Positions 4,952 through 11,561 of a stretch of 11,561 bases of DNA are shown one piece after another. The stretch covers positions 1 to 11,561 of the forward strand of contig CAZRML010000023.1 in assembly GCA_964601205.1 (NCBI GenBank), given 5' to 3'. This DNA comes from JAQVEM01 sp964601205 (lineage in GTDB: Bacteria > Actinomycetota > Humimicrobiia > Humimicrobiales > Humimicrobiaceae). A model generated the notes under the pieces. That model did no database searches and had not been told where the DNA came from. It saw nothing but the letters and a program-made list of their open reading frames with translations. The translations under genes and the position numbers were made by a program. Position 1 is the first letter of the stretch, and every line of letters starts with the position of its first letter.

Positions 4952-5407
4952 ATGTTAAAAAAAATAGTACTTGGAATCATTATAGCTACAGTTGTGCTTA
5001 CTGTAGGCGCAGGCAGTTTATATGCATACCAGAAAAATTCCGATACCGCGGATGGGGCTACCAGAATAAACAACAGATTGCGTGAGTCAGACTGTGAAGA
5101 CTCAAATCTTTCAGAAAATAGAAATCAATATCGACTGCAGCAGGAAGATCCTGACAGTTTAAACTGCCCTAATGAAAATCGCTTCAAGAATGAATGTGAT
5201 AATGAAAACTGCACAGAGGAGCAGTACCAGAACAGGGAAAATAATTGTTATATGCAAAATAACCAAGAAACAGGAGACCAGATCCAGAATAAATTTTCAT
5301 ACAGGAATGAAAATAAATTAAGTGATAATAACTGTGGGCAGGACTGCGAGATGAATAGAAGCGGGATAAATAACAATAATTCAAAAGGTTACGGTAGAAA
5401 TAAATAG
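4952..5407 (+). CDS. Exported Asn/Glu/Cys-rich low-complexity protein
   Basis: A 151-residue protein with a clear signal peptide or N-terminal membrane anchor: Lys-Lys, then a hydrophobic stretch (about 5-25, IVLGIIIATVVLTVGAGSLY) followed by AYQKN. The remainder is hydrophilic, with many Asn, Glu, Gln and Asp residues and seven cysteines, mostly single in contexts such as DCED, NCPN, ECDN, NCTE and NCGQDCE. It ends in an Asn run and KGYGRNK. No enzyme motif is seen. AAAGGAAAG sits just before the ATG as a ribosome site. It directly precedes the sigma/anti-sigma pair, and its tail resembles that of the anti-sigma factor (both contain NRNQY), so it may be an envelope target or ligand of that system. 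Metal or redox binding by the cysteines is possible but untested. Confidence 0.75.
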   Translation: MLKKIVLGIIIATVVLTVGAGSLYAYQKNSDTADGATRINNRLRESDCEDSNLSENRNQYRLQQEDPDSLNCPNENRFKNECDNENCTEEQYQNRENNCYMQNNQETGDQIQNKFSYRNENKLSDNNCGQDCEMNRSGINNNNSKGYGRNK

Positions 5408-5461
5408 TTTTATAAAGATTGGCATAATATGAAAAAAATAAAATTCAAAATAAAAAAGAAG

Positions 5462-5586
5462 AGATAAGCTGTGAAAATATTTAGGTGCAATATCGTAAAA
5501 TTATATGCGGGGTTCTCCTCTGCTAAACTGTCATATTTTATGAGATAATAGGTCTATTAATTAACAAATTATTTGACAGCTTATCT
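5462..5586 (+). promoter_or_regulatory. Candidate structured leader of the sigma-factor operon
   Basis: AGATAAGCTGT (5462-5472) and ACAGCTTATCT (5576-5586) form a perfect 11-bp inverted repeat. The right arm ends 2 nt before the ATG of the sigma factor, in the place where a Shine-Dalgarno site would be, and none is visible. The enclosed 103 nt can form smaller hairpins: GCAATAT/ATATGC (5487-5493/5503-5508), GCGGGG/CTCTGC with two G-U pairs (5507-5512/5518-5523), and TCATA/TATGA (5531-5535/5539-5543). The first two share two bases and may be alternatives. This could be a cis-regulatory RNA or a pair of protein-binding half sites. It does not match a riboswitch class I can name. Confidence 0.45.
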
Positions 5587-5588
5587 GA

Positions 5589-6194
5589 ATGAATGATAAA
5601 GAACTTGAACTTTGCATAAAAAAATTTAAAAAAACCGGTGATAATTCACATTTCGAAAAAATATACAGATTCTTTTTTAAAAAGATATACCGGTTTGTTC
5701 TTTTAAATATTTCAGATAGCCAGATTGCCGAAAATATAACTTCCGATGTTTTTTACAATGTTTACAGGAATCTGGCAAAGGCGCGCTTAAATTCAGGAAG
5801 TTTCAGGGCATGGATCTATAAAATTGCGAGGAACCTTATTATAGACTATTACAGAAAAGAAGCAAAATATAAAGAGGACCGGTCCCTCGATCAGTACCTT
5901 GAAACCAGAAAATATGATGATTTGAATGAATTAGAACCAGTCGATAGTTCTCTTGTAGCCGGTGATTTTAAAGAAGTAAACCCGGGAGAATATACTGGGT
6001 CCGAATTTAGAGATCCGGACCTACTGGCAGGTTTAAACAGGCTGGATGAATTACAAAAGCAGGTTTTAATTCTGAGGTTTGTCGAGGAGATGGACTACAA
6101 AACAATAGGCAGGATAATAGATAAAAGCGAACTTGCAGCAAGGGCAATTAAATTCAGGGCTATTTCAAAGCTAAAGGAGCTTATGGCAAAGTGA
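5589..6194 (+). CDS. ECF-type RNA polymerase sigma factor (sigma-70 family)
   Basis: A 201-residue protein with the two ECF domains. Region 2 lies at about 20-92 (HFEKIYRFFFKKIYRFVLL, then FRAWIYKIARNLIIDYYRK, the core-binding and -10-recognition helices). Region 4 lies at about 145-200 (LNRLDELQKQVLILRFVEE, then DYKTIGRIIDKSELAARAIK as the -35-binding helix-turn-helix). A long acidic linker of about 50 residues joins them. The length is normal for the family. The ATG at 5589 is the first in frame, but it has no clear Shine-Dalgarno site and lies right after the inverted repeat 5462-5586. The stop overlaps the next gene's GTG start (GTGA), so it is coupled to its anti-sigma factor. It probably directs transcription of envelope or stress genes in response to an outside signal; the signal is unknown. 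Confidence 0.92.
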   Translation: MNDKELELCIKKFKKTGDNSHFEKIYRFFFKKIYRFVLLNISDSQIAENITSDVFYNVYRNLAKARLNSGSFRAWIYKIARNLIIDYYRKEAKYKEDRSLDQYLETRKYDDLNELEPVDSSLVAGDFKEVNPGEYTGSEFRDPDLLAGLNRLDELQKQVLILRFVEEMDYKTIGRIIDKSELAARAIKFRAISKLKELMAK

Positions 6195-7069
6195 ATACAG
6201 GTAAGAATATGAATAAAAAAGTTCTAAAAAAATTCCTCAGTCTTATCGATAAAGGAATGGATATAGATGCATGCCTTTCAAAATTTCCCGGTGAGTACCA
6301 GAACTTAAAGGAATATGCAGGAATTATTAAGGGCTTAGACAATTTAAAAGATATTGCAGCCGATAAAAATTTTGAGGAAAAATCTCTAGAGGATATCTAC
6401 TTTCGGGCAAGAACCGAAGATACCGAAGGCGTAAAAAAAATATCCCCAAAAAGTGCTATCCTCGCAGGACTTCGCCCGGCTTATCTAAAACCGCTTATAG
6501 CTTTTTTTGCAGTCCTTGTCCTCATTGGTTTTTCTTTTACGGGAACGTTATATGCATCCGGGGATTCGCTGCCGGGAGATATATTATATCCGGTAAAAAG
6601 AACATCCGAAAACCTCAAGGTTGCATTTACCCCATATAAATATGAAGAAAAACTATATCTAAAGATTCTTGAAGAAAGACTTGGGGAAGCTGACATGATT
6701 CTAAGTCAGGCCGATTTTAAAGATACTGACGCTGCAGAAAACCTGATCAGTGACATAGATAACACTTATAGGATATGCCGTGAAAGAAAATACCTGGGGG
6801 CAGATGAGGATGAGCAGTTGCAAAATGATATAACAGCAGTAAAGGACAGACTCAGGAATAGATACGGCATCCAGAAACACGGTGCTGACAGTATACCCAA
6901 TGATGCATCAGGAAACGAACAAAATACAGATACGAATTCTAAGACCGTCAATCAGGATGCCGGGCAAAATGAGCAGTGGTCTAATGGAAATAATAATACA
7001 GAAAATAAAAATCAACCAGATGATGGCGAACAAAATCAAACGGGCAACCGGAACCAGTATGGCAGATAA
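6191..7069 (+). CDS. Membrane anti-sigma factor with DUF5667-like segment and Asn/Gln-rich tail
   Basis: A 292-residue protein. An N-terminal cytoplasmic part (about 1-90) is helical and would bind the sigma factor. One membrane helix follows at about 99-121 (LIAFFAVLVLIGFSFTGTLY). Just outside it is the motif SLPGDILYPVKRTSENLKVA, typical of DUF5667 proteins, and then a helical region to about residue 230. The last 55 residues are low-complexity Asn, Gln, Asp and Gly, ending NRNQYGR. The first start is GTG at 6191, overlapping the sigma stop. An ATG at 6209 with AGG about 7 nt upstream is an equally good choice and would remove six residues. Gene order and topology support the anti-sigma role; DUF5667 is recalled mainly from actinobacterial anti-sigma-like proteins. 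The tail could reach into or beyond the wall as a sensor. Confidence 0.8.
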   Translation: MNTGKNMNKKVLKKFLSLIDKGMDIDACLSKFPGEYQNLKEYAGIIKGLDNLKDIAADKNFEEKSLEDIYFRARTEDTEGVKKISPKSAILAGLRPAYLKPLIAFFAVLVLIGFSFTGTLYASGDSLPGDILYPVKRTSENLKVAFTPYKYEEKLYLKILEERLGEADMILSQADFKDTDAAENLISDIDNTYRICRERKYLGADEDEQLQNDITAVKDRLRNRYGIQKHGADSIPNDASGNEQNTDTNSKTVNQDAGQNEQWSNGNNNTENKNQPDDGEQNQTGNRNQYGR

Positions 7070-7162
7070 AATAACACCTTAAATCTAACCCTAAAACATT
7101 CCATAAGAATTTAATAATTTAACCAATTCAAAAAATACGAGATTGCAGAATATTAGCTTTTC

Positions 7163-7192
7163 TTGGAAAAAACAAACCAAATAGAATATAAT
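7163..7192 (+). promoter_or_regulatory. Probable promoter of the dehydratase operon
   Basis: TTGGAA (7163-7168) and TATAAT (7187-7192) are separated by 18 nt. The predicted start near 7200 leaves a leader of about 50 nt before the ATG at 7249. The gap 7070-7248 holds no other gene or clear terminator for the preceding operon. Confidence 0.5.
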
Positions 7193-7248
7193 TATATAAG
7201 ATTTATAACTCTGCTCCGTTGAATAATCCCCTATCATAAACATTTAAA

Positions 7249-8397
7249 ATGGCACAGGAACAGAATAATATTAATTTAATAAGAAATAAGATAAACAATG
7301 CCGGTGACTTTTTCAAAAATAGCCTTTCTCCGGATACCGGCAAACCTTCTATGGGCTGGTTCTGCACATACACCCCGGAAGAACTCGTAATTGCAGGAGG
7401 ATTTACACCAATAAGGGTACCGGGGAAAAAGAAGTTATCTAAATCTGAAAGCTACTTTCCCATAAATTTTTGCCCTTACGTTAAATCACTCTGGGAAAGC
7501 CTCCTTGATGGCGCCCCGGACTTTAAAGGGCTAATATTTACCAGCTCCTGTGACGGCATGAGAAGGTTCTATGATATCGCAAACAGTTACCTGAAGGATA
7601 CTCCCTCATATCTTCTTGACGTCCCCCATCTAAAAGACAATGATTCTGTAGATTTTTTTGCCGGAAACATTAAAGATATGAAAGCATTTATAGAAAACTC
7701 AGGGGGAAACAAAATCACCGCAGAACAGATTAAAAAAGCATTGCTGGTTACAGCAAGAAAAAGAAAACTTCTTAAAGAGTTAAACAATCTTCTTAAAAAA
7801 TATCCCTATATTTTAAGTATCTCAACATATTATGAAATCATGGAACTTGCTTTTTTATCTGAACCAGAAATCTTTTCCGCCGACCTGGAAAAATATATTA
7901 AATTCATAAAGGAATCTATCTCCGAAAATATAATTAAATATAATAACAATCATAAACACTCCCCTTCAATTATGGTTATCGGCAGCTTTATTTCTGAAAA
8001 AAAATTATGGGAAGTTCTGTCTGGAATGGACATAAGACTTGCTTTTGACGACCTCTGCACCTCGAGCAGATATTTTGAAAACCAGATAGGACCGGACAGC
8101 GGCACCGATATTTTAAAAATACTTGCCAGAAGCTATCTTAACAAAACCCCGTGTATGAGAATGTCTGACCTCGGTTTTAAGATAACCGAAATTAAAAAAA
8201 ACATAATAGAAAATAATATCTCGGGGGTCATATTTATAAGTTTAAAATTTTGTGATAACATGCTTTATTCTTTTCCTCTTATTAAGAAAAGGCTAAAAGA
8301 GATCGGGGTTCCTGTCCTGTACCTGGAAATAGAGTATAATAATTTTTCAGAAGGACAGATAAAAACAAGGATACAGGCATTTCTGGAAATGCTTTAG
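7249..8397 (+). CDS. 2-hydroxyacyl-CoA dehydratase / benzoyl-CoA reductase family subunit, six-cysteine type
   Basis: A 382-residue member of the HgdB/FldC/BcrB family (2-hydroxyacyl-CoA dehydratase D-component, PF06050 type). These cytoplasmic iron-sulfur proteins receive a very low-potential electron from an ATP-driven activase. Family landmarks are GWFCTYTPEELVIAGG (36-51), NFCPYVKS, FTSSCDGMRR, KFCDN (333-337) and the C-terminal GQIKTRIQAFLEML. It has exactly six cysteines: 39, 75, 101, 270, 302 and 335. Cys75, Cys101 and Cys335 match the three ligands of the partner subunit in spacing; Cys39, Cys270 (DDLC) and Cys302 (TPCMR) are extra and recall double-cubane cluster proteins (DCCP). No Shine-Dalgarno site is seen before the ATG at 7249, but the GWFC motif needs a start upstream of Met35. 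Substrate unknown. Confidence 0.88.
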   Translation: MAQEQNNINLIRNKINNAGDFFKNSLSPDTGKPSMGWFCTYTPEELVIAGGFTPIRVPGKKKLSKSESYFPINFCPYVKSLWESLLDGAPDFKGLIFTSSCDGMRRFYDIANSYLKDTPSYLLDVPHLKDNDSVDFFAGNIKDMKAFIENSGGNKITAEQIKKALLVTARKRKLLKELNNLLKKYPYILSISTYYEIMELAFLSEPEIFSADLEKYIKFIKESISENIIKYNNNHKHSPSIMVIGSFISEKKLWEVLSGMDIRLAFDDLCTSSRYFENQIGPDSGTDILKILARSYLNKTPCMRMSDLGFKITEIKKNIIENNISGVIFISLKFCDNMLYSFPLIKKRLKEIGVPVLYLEIEYNNFSEGQIKTRIQAFLEML

Positions 8398-8420
8398 AGA
8401 TAATTTAAAAAGGCTTAAAA

Positions 8421-9722
8421 ATGAGTATAAAAGACAGCGTAAAAACCAGTATAAAGCGAAATTTGAGCCAGCGCTACATTAAAAGGCTTCTGGGTATTAT
8501 CTCGGCAAAACCCCTCCTTTATGCTTATGGAAGCACCTTTCAATCAGCAGCCGATAAATACCTCAATATTTTTACCATAGAAAGTTTAAAAAAAGCATAC
8601 TCTGATAATAACAGGCCAGTTGGCTACGGGTCCATTTTCTTACCCTATGAATTGTTCCATGCACTGGGCATAACGCCACTTCTTCCGGAAGTCATGGCAG
8701 GATTTATGGCAGCGCTGGAACTGGCGCCCCGCGCGCTGGAGGAAGCTTCCTCAAACTGGTATCCCCGGGACCTGTGCACCTTCCACAGAAGTATATCCGG
8801 AGCAATAGAACTGGACTTACTCCCAGAACCGGATTTTATTATAACCACCAATTTAGCCTGTGATGCCGCGCAGAAATCATTTTACATAGATTCAATAAAA
8901 TATAATATTGAAAACAATTTTTATATGATTGATGTTCCCTACCATTATTCCAAAAGGTCGCTTTCATATCTTACCGGCCAGATAAAAAAAGTATACTATG
9001 ACATATGCTCAAAAACAGGCGCCGAACCCGACCCGGACCGTTTTAAAGAAGTTATCAAACTTTCAAATGAATTTAGAAAATGGGCAATAAAAGTAAATAA
9101 CTTAAGAAAAGTTATTGCCGATTATCCTCCTTATTACAACGGGCTCAACTTTATCCTTCCTTTCCATGGACTTGCAGGAACCAGAGAAGCAGTAACCCTT
9201 TACAGGAAAATGTATGAAGAATTTAAGGGATATCCAAACAAAAAAGATACTTCAGGCGGCCCTGCGGGCGATAAATTGGATAAGGAAAAAAATATAAAAA
9301 GAATTCTCTGGCTTCACCTCAAACCTTATTACAGAAATGAAATATTTGATATACTGAACAGTGAAAATTGCAGGGTGGTGTTTGAGGAGATGAATTATGT
9401 TTACTGGCCCGAACTTGACCCGGAAAGGCCTTTTGAAAGCGTCGCTAAAAAAATGCTTTCTCATTTTCTGGCAGGAAGTATTGAAAGAAGGGTCAGCATG
9501 ATTCTCAAGTCAGCAAAAGAATATAAAGCCGATGGGGCCATTTTATTTTCGCACTGGGGCTGCAGGCAGAGTAACGGTGGAGCAAGAATTATAAAAGACA
9601 GTTTAAAAAAAATTAATATTCCTACCCTGATTCTTGACGGGGACTGTGTGGATAAAAATAACTCTTCACAGGGGCAGATAAAAACAAGGCTTCAGGGATT
9701 TATAGAAATTTTAAAATCTTAA
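8421..9722 (+). CDS. 2-hydroxyacyl-CoA dehydratase / benzoyl-CoA reductase family subunit, large three-ligand type
   Basis: A 433-residue paralogue of the preceding gene and probably its heterodimer partner. The N-terminal domain has GYGSIFLPYELFHALGITP, where the partner has the FCTYTPEEL motif with its cysteine. Next come PRDLCTFHR (Cys119) and TTNLACDAAQ (Cys147). The C-terminal domain has FSHWGCRQSNGGA (Cys381), LILDGDC (Cys409) and GQIKTRLQGFIEIL. Cys119, Cys147 and Cys381 are the expected [4Fe-4S] ligands; Cys147 to Cys381 spans 234 residues, exactly as Cys101 to Cys335 does in the partner. AAGG lies 8 nt before the ATG, and the gap to the previous gene is only 23 nt, so they form one operon. 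The enzyme could dehydrate a 2-hydroxyacyl-CoA in amino-acid fermentation or perform another ATP-driven reduction. No CoA-transferase or acyl-CoA dehydrogenase gene is in view to indicate the substrate. Confidence 0.9.
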   Translation: MSIKDSVKTSIKRNLSQRYIKRLLGIISAKPLLYAYGSTFQSAADKYLNIFTIESLKKAYSDNNRPVGYGSIFLPYELFHALGITPLLPEVMAGFMAALELAPRALEEASSNWYPRDLCTFHRSISGAIELDLLPEPDFIITTNLACDAAQKSFYIDSIKYNIENNFYMIDVPYHYSKRSLSYLTGQIKKVYYDICSKTGAEPDPDRFKEVIKLSNEFRKWAIKVNNLRKVIADYPPYYNGLNFILPFHGLAGTREAVTLYRKMYEEFKGYPNKKDTSGGPAGDKLDKEKNIKRILWLHLKPYYRNEIFDILNSENCRVVFEEMNYVYWPELDPERPFESVAKKMLSHFLAGSIERRVSMILKSAKEYKADGAILFSHWGCRQSNGGARIIKDSLKKINIPTLILDGDCVDKNNSSQGQIKTRLQGFIEILKS

Positions 9723-9748
9723 CAGTAAAAGAAAGGAAGAGAAGTAGA

Positions 9749-10522
9749 ATGTATACCTGTGGTGTTGACGTGGGTTCGGTATCCACTGAAATAGTAATAT
9801 TAAACTCAAAGAATAATAAGATTGAATATTATGTAATAGCATCTACCGGCTCTGATAGTAAAAATGCCGCCAGAGCAGCATTCGAAAAATCCCTCGGCAT
9901 GGCAGGTATAAAAAGCAATGAAATAAAGACTATCGTGGCCACCGGTTATGGCAGAGTTAATGTCCCTTTCGCCGATAAGAATATAACAGAGATAAGCTGT
10001 CACGGCCGTGGAGCTGCTTCCCTGTTCCCTGATTTAAAAACTGTAATAGATATCGGGGGGCAGGATAGTAAAATAATAAAACTTGAAGATGGAAATCCCG
10101 TTGATTTTCTTATGAATGATAAATGCGCCGCAGGAACGGGGCGATTCCTGGAAGTTATGGCCGGAGCCCTTGAAGTAGACCTGGAGGAATTTGCCACTAT
10201 TTTTATTAATACCGGCGAAAAAGTAGATATAACTTCTACCTGCACTGTTTTTGCAGAATCCGAGATAGTGTCACTTATAGGTCATGGCGTTGATAAAAAT
10301 AAAATCATAAAAGGGCTGATATACTCCATCACCGATAGGATAATTTCAATGGTGGAGAGAGTGGGGCTCGAGGAGCCGGTATGCATGACAGGAGGAGTGG
10401 CAAAAAATCTCGGTGTGGTAAAGGCCATGGAAGAAAAGCTGGGAACAAAAATATATATTCCGGATGAACCCCAGATAACCGGAGCACTGGGAGCCGCATA
10501 TCTCGCCCGGAAAATTGATTAG
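9749..10522 (+). CDS. 2-hydroxyacyl-CoA dehydratase activase (HgdC/BadG-type ATPase)
   Basis: A 257-residue protein of the ASKHA (actin/hexokinase-fold) superfamily. The phosphate-binding loop CGVDVGSVSTE opens the protein. TVIDIGGQDSK (98-108) is the second nucleotide motif, and MTGGVAKN (213-220) and GALGAAYLARK close the ATP site. Cys126 in NDKCAAGTGRFLE and Cys165 in TSTCTVFAESE are the family's bridging [4Fe-4S] ligands, one pair per subunit of a homodimer. The protein couples ATP hydrolysis to injecting one low-potential electron into the dehydratase; the cluster is oxygen-sensitive in known members. The length is normal (about 260). A purine-rich AGGAAGAG run lies about 10 nt before the ATG, and the gene follows the large subunit by 26 nt. 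It is the last gene of the operon, before a terminator. Confidence 0.95.
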   Translation: MYTCGVDVGSVSTEIVILNSKNNKIEYYVIASTGSDSKNAARAAFEKSLGMAGIKSNEIKTIVATGYGRVNVPFADKNITEISCHGRGAASLFPDLKTVIDIGGQDSKIIKLEDGNPVDFLMNDKCAAGTGRFLEVMAGALEVDLEEFATIFINTGEKVDITSTCTVFAESEIVSLIGHGVDKNKIIKGLIYSITDRIISMVERVGLEEPVCMTGGVAKNLGVVKAMEEKLGTKIYIPDEPQITGALGAAYLARKID

Positions 10523-10546
10523 TTTACCATAAGCTGAACTATTTAA

Positions 10547-10573
10547 GAGTTGTGTTTACAACTCCAGTTTTTT
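10547..10573 (+). terminator. Intrinsic terminator of the dehydratase operon
   Basis: GAGTTGT (10547-10553) and ACAACTC (10558-10564) form a perfect 7-bp stem with a GTTT loop, followed after CAG by T6 (10568-10573). It lies 25 nt after the activase stop. Confidence 0.85.
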
Positions 10574-10632
10574 AATAGCTCTTTGAAAACCAAATAAAAA
10601 TATAGATAAAGATAGTATATACAACACTACAT

Positions 10633-10697
10633 CCAATTGTAAAATATATGATTAAGCAATAAATATTATAAATATATTATTTAATCTTACAATTTGG
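10633..10697. repeat. Long AT-rich inverted repeat between convergent genes
   Basis: CCAATTGTAA (10633-10642) pairs with TTACAATTTGG (10687-10697) with one bulged base, and inside it GATTAA (10650-10655) pairs with TTAATC (10681-10686). It lies between the convergent activase and DeoR-type genes. There is no T run after it on either strand, so its role is unclear; it may help end DeoR-gene transcription. The rest of the gap 10523-10728 is AT-rich and otherwise empty apart from the terminator at 10547-10573. Confidence 0.45.
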
Positions 10698-10728
10698 TTA
10701 ATATAAATTATAATTTTTTTATTTATAC

Positions 10729-11487
10729 TTATGCTAAAACTAAATTTATACCTTTTTCCCTATACTCTTTAACAATTTTATTTGATAAACCATTATCGGA
10801 AATTAATATACTGATTTTATCAATTGGTATCAATTTAGTGTAACGAATAATATTAAATTTACTATGATCTACAAGTACAATTATTTGACGGGCATTTTTA
10901 GCCAATATATAGCTAGCCTCGATGCCTACCTCACTAAAACCTGTTAAACCATGATTAAGATCAACTCCATCTCCCCCCACAAATATTTTATCTATTATTC
11001 CTTTGTTATCAAATATACATTGATCTTCTATAATTTTAATAGTATACCATTCTGTAATTTTACCCGCAGGTATAATAACATCAATACTATCAGAATGCAT
11101 AAGTTCAATAGCAGAGTCAATTGAATTAGTTAAAACTCTTACTTTTAATTTAGAATTTCCTAATAATTTTGCAAGCTGGTATGTGGTGGTACCACCACAA
11201 ATTGCTATAGTTTCATCCGTTGAAATATATGAAATCGCTTTTTTTGCAATCGCAATTTTCTCATTAATATTTTTTTTCATTCTTTCAGAATAACTTTTTC
11301 TGAATGTTTCTTTTTTATTCACACTCGCACCACGTAATATACGATTAACTTTCCCCATTTTTTCTAGTTTATTTAAATCTCTATAAATTGTAACTTCAGA
11401 AACATTAAATCTTTTTGCCAAATCTGCAATACTAACATTGGATTCCAATTCAATTAATTCAAAAATTTTCTCTAGACGTTCTTCCAT
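10729..11487 (-). CDS. DeoR-family transcriptional repressor
   Basis: A 252-residue protein of normal family length. The N-terminal HTH_DeoR domain (about 1-57) shows LEKIFELIELESNVSIADLA, then RFNVSEVTIYRDLNKLEK, followed by the usual GKVNRILRGAS link. The C-terminal DeoRC effector domain (about 75-230) has ICGGTTTYQLAKLL, where most members have DSGTT, then VRVLTNS, IFVGGDGVDLNHGLTGF and VLVDHSKF. It would sense a phosphorylated sugar or similar metabolite and repress nearby genes. AGGT lies a few bases before the ATG as a weak ribosome site. It is convergent with the dehydratase operon, so its usual targets, a sugar-use operon divergent from it, probably lie beyond 11561. Positions 11488-11561 are AT-rich upstream DNA with no box pair I would assign. 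Confidence 0.92.
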   Translation of the reverse strand: MEERLEKIFELIELESNVSIADLAKRFNVSEVTIYRDLNKLEKMGKVNRILRGASVNKKETFRKSYSERMKKNINEKIAIAKKAISYISTDETIAICGGTTTYQLAKLLGNSKLKVRVLTNSIDSAIELMHSDSIDVIIPAGKITEWYTIKIIEDQCIFDNKGIIDKIFVGGDGVDLNHGLTGFSEVGIEASYILAKNARQIIVLVDHSKFNIIRYTKLIPIDKISILISDNGLSNKIVKEYREKGINLVLA

Positions 11488-11561
11488 TTTAATACCTATT
11501 ACCCAACTATTTGTTTTTAAAAAAAATTACTTACTTTTTTATTAATATAATATTTAATATT

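Noticed and set aside
5430..5468. 12-codon Lys-rich frame (MKKIKFKIKKKR) after the exported-protein gene
   Set aside because: Short, A-rich and without a convincing ribosome site; such frames are expected by chance in this sequence.
5573..5600. TTGACA at 5573 with GATAAA downstream as a promoter for the sigma factor
   Set aside because: Transcription would begin after the ATG at 5589, with no good later start codon in frame.
9987..9999. Repeat of AGAGATAAGCTGT, also present at 5460-5472
   Set aside because: Here it encodes conserved residues of the activase (EISCHG), and a 13-bp match somewhere in 11.5 kb is expected by chance.
1..11561. CRISPR array, tRNA or rRNA genes
   Set aside because: No regularly spaced repeats and no recognisable tRNA or rRNA sequence were seen on either strand when reading by eye.

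Overview
The window is low-GC bacterial DNA with short intergenic gaps, Shine-Dalgarno sites before some genes, IS3- and IS1182-type transposase genes and an oxygen-sensitive 2-hydroxyacyl-CoA dehydratase module. Together these suggest a strictly anaerobic, Clostridia-like bacterium. The anti-sigma factor carries what looks like a DUF5667-type segment, a family I associate mostly with Actinomycetota, so an AT-rich anaerobic actinobacterial lineage is also possible. No rRNA, tRNA or CRISPR array was seen.

Positions 1-4850 look like a decayed mobile or defence region. A partial minus-strand gene runs off the left edge. It is followed by two strong hairpins in tandem (145-288). Next comes a phage-like control switch: a small minus-strand gene and a divergent Xre-type repressor whose facing promoters contain two matching 20-bp operator-like palindromes. 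The repressor overlaps the start of a serine recombinase gene, which is cut after about 83 codons by a complete 1280-bp IS3-family element (1204-2483). This element has orfA/orfB, an A8 slippery site and imperfect terminal inverted repeats of about 55 bp. It has no target-site duplication, and unrelated sequence lies on its right, so the DNA was rearranged here. To the right are fragments: the C-terminal part of a larger protein (possibly a GHKL-ATPase-like protein), a start-less 50-codon remnant, the N-terminal part of an OLD/RecF-like ATPase with a frameshift inside its Walker A motif, the C-terminal part of an IS1182-type transposase, and the first ~55-60 codons of a small gene cut by that transposase remnant.

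Positions 4950-7070 hold an envelope-signalling cluster on the plus strand. A small exported Asn/Cys/Glu-rich protein is followed by an ECF sigma factor, which overlaps the gene for its membrane anti-sigma factor. The gap before the sigma gene contains a perfect 11-bp inverted repeat enclosing smaller hairpins, and its right arm ends 2 nt before the start codon; this is a candidate structured leader.

Positions 7190-10575 form one metabolic operon: two 2-hydroxyacyl-CoA dehydratase/benzoyl-CoA-reductase-family subunits, then their ATP-dependent activase (HgdC type), then a clear intrinsic terminator. The first subunit has six cysteines. Three align in spacing with the three probable cluster ligands of the second subunit, and three are extra, which recalls double-cubane cluster proteins. 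A convergent DeoR-family repressor (10729-11487, minus) closes the window.
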